Part shown: in pieces, positions 6,223 to 6,525 of the stretch | Numbering within the stretch: position 1 is the stretch's first letter | Layout: every line of letters starts with the position of its first letter | From: Clostridiales bacterium | GTDB lineage: Bacteria > Bacillota > Clostridia > Christensenellales > Borkfalkiaceae | Length of the DNA: 6,525 bases | Direction of reading: 5' to 3' | Assembly: GCA_021635425.1 (NCBI GenBank) | Contig: JAJWOJ010000122.1 | Span: 1 to 6,525 of the forward strand | The notes under the pieces: model-generated | Database searches by the model: none | What the model saw: only the letters and a program-made list of their open reading frames with translations | Told to the model about the DNA's origin: nothing | Translations under genes and position numbers: made by a program

Positions 6223-6395
6223 TTTCTTACGTCCCTTAAACTTATTACTCGCACCGACAGCCTTTTTGCTACTCTTTCGTTCAATTCTTTCAACACGGAA
6301 TATTCGATATTCCCTGCTTTATAGGCTTTTCTCATAATACTCCACGCCGAAAGATATAATAATTCATTATTCGCACCGTTCTCTTCCGCTTCCAT
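6219..6395 (-). CDS. 58-residue small protein preceding the recombinases
   Basis: The predicted protein begins MEAEENGANNELLYLSAWSI and ends VISLRDVRK. It is basic in its second half, has no membrane segment, and its middle (LLYLSAWSIMRKAYKAG) is probably helical. A very good ribosome binding site, AAGGGAGGA at 6401-6409, sits 5 bases before the ATG, and its TGA overlaps the ATG of the first recombinase. That is strong evidence of a real, translationally coupled gene. Small proteins of this general look often precede clostridial serine recombinase genes. A role as a recombination directionality or regulatory factor is my inference; no catalytic motif is visible. Confidence 0.75.
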   Translation of the reverse strand: MEAEENGANNELLYLSAWSIMRKAYKAGNIEYSVLKELNERVAKRLSVRVISLRDVRK

Positions 6396-6400
6396 TTAAG

Positions 6401-6409
6401 TCCTCCCTT
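6401..6409 (-). promoter_or_regulatory. Strong ribosome binding site of the recombinase operon
   Basis: AAGGGAGGA on the - strand lies 5 bases before the ATG at 6395. It is the strongest initiation signal at the head of the operon and the main support for the small gene. Confidence 0.75.
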
Positions 6410-6445
6410 ACAATGAAGCGCAAGAAAACAGTATTCGGTTATATC

Positions 6446-6505
6446 AAGGCATAAACGCTTACGCTCCATCAATTTTGATTGATTGGTTTTTCACGTCTAT
6501 GCCTT
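6446..6505. repeat. Interrupted inverted repeat in the leader of the recombinase operon
   Basis: AAGGCATAAACG (6446-6457) pairs with CGTCTATGCCTT (6494-6505) over 12 bases with one mismatch, which is G-U compatible in RNA. Nested inside are CCATCAA (6466-6472) and TTGATTGG (6479-6486). It lies about 50 bases upstream of the small gene. It could be an operator or recombinase binding site, or a folded leader RNA. The rest of 6396-6525 holds no clear gene, and I could not place a convincing promoter. Confidence 0.6.
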
Positions 6506-6525
6506 TCGACATACCGATTTATATT

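Noticed and set aside
6464..6511. 17-residue leader peptide (MSKGIDVKNQSIKIDGA) before the recombinase operon
   Set aside because: It has no ribosome binding site and lies inside the inverted repeat. The other open frame here, running off the right edge to a TGA at 6469-6471, could be the tail of an upstream gene but is only 18 codons long in the window.
1..6525. CRISPR array, tRNA or rRNA genes
   Set aside because: No regularly spaced direct repeats and no tRNA or rRNA signature were seen on either strand by eye.

Overview
The window looks like an accessory, partly decayed region from a low-to-moderate GC Gram-positive bacterium, most likely a clostridial Bacillota. The reasons are the A/T-rich sequence, strong AGGAGG-type ribosome binding sites, consensus TTGACA/TATAAT promoters, and a cluster of large serine recombinases of the kind common in clostridial integrative elements. 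The species cannot be told from the sequence.

Layout from left to right. (1) Positions 1-391, + strand: the 3' part of an AraC-family regulator gene that starts outside the window. (2) Positions about 431-623, - strand: no protein, but a complete small transcription unit. It has a perfect TTGACA-N17-TATAAT promoter, an RNA of about 158 nt that begins exactly at the first base of a 12-bp closing helix, two more nested helices, a possible 8-bp pseudoknot, and an 11-bp terminator hairpin with a GCGA tetraloop and U-run. I do not recognise this RNA, and it is the most interesting object here. (3) About 628-1348: an IS200-type insertion sequence with an intact HUH transposase (tnpA, - strand) and hairpin ends. 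(4) About 1349-1986, - strand: a nucleotidyltransferase-fold gene broken by two in-frame stops and one frameshift. The IS200 copy sits at its 3' end, yet it keeps a perfect promoter (2045-2073) and ribosome binding site. (5) 2131-2176: two adjacent inverted repeats just after the recombinase operon. (6) 2174-6395, - strand: an operon of a 58-codon small gene and three recombinase genes, with overlaps or near-contacts at every junction. (7) 6396-6525: an untranslated leader with a 12-bp interrupted inverted repeat.

The recombinase operon is the functional core. The first and third proteins are full-length large serine recombinases with the catalytic serine. The middle protein has only the recombinase DNA-binding domain and zinc ribbon, with no catalytic domain. 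Translational coupling (ATGA overlap, one-base gap, and a long overlap) suggests that the proteins are made together and may act as one multi-subunit integrase/excisionase for a mobile element whose other genes lie outside the window. The nucleotidyltransferase remnant and the IS200 copy look like cargo or later damage at the flank of that element.
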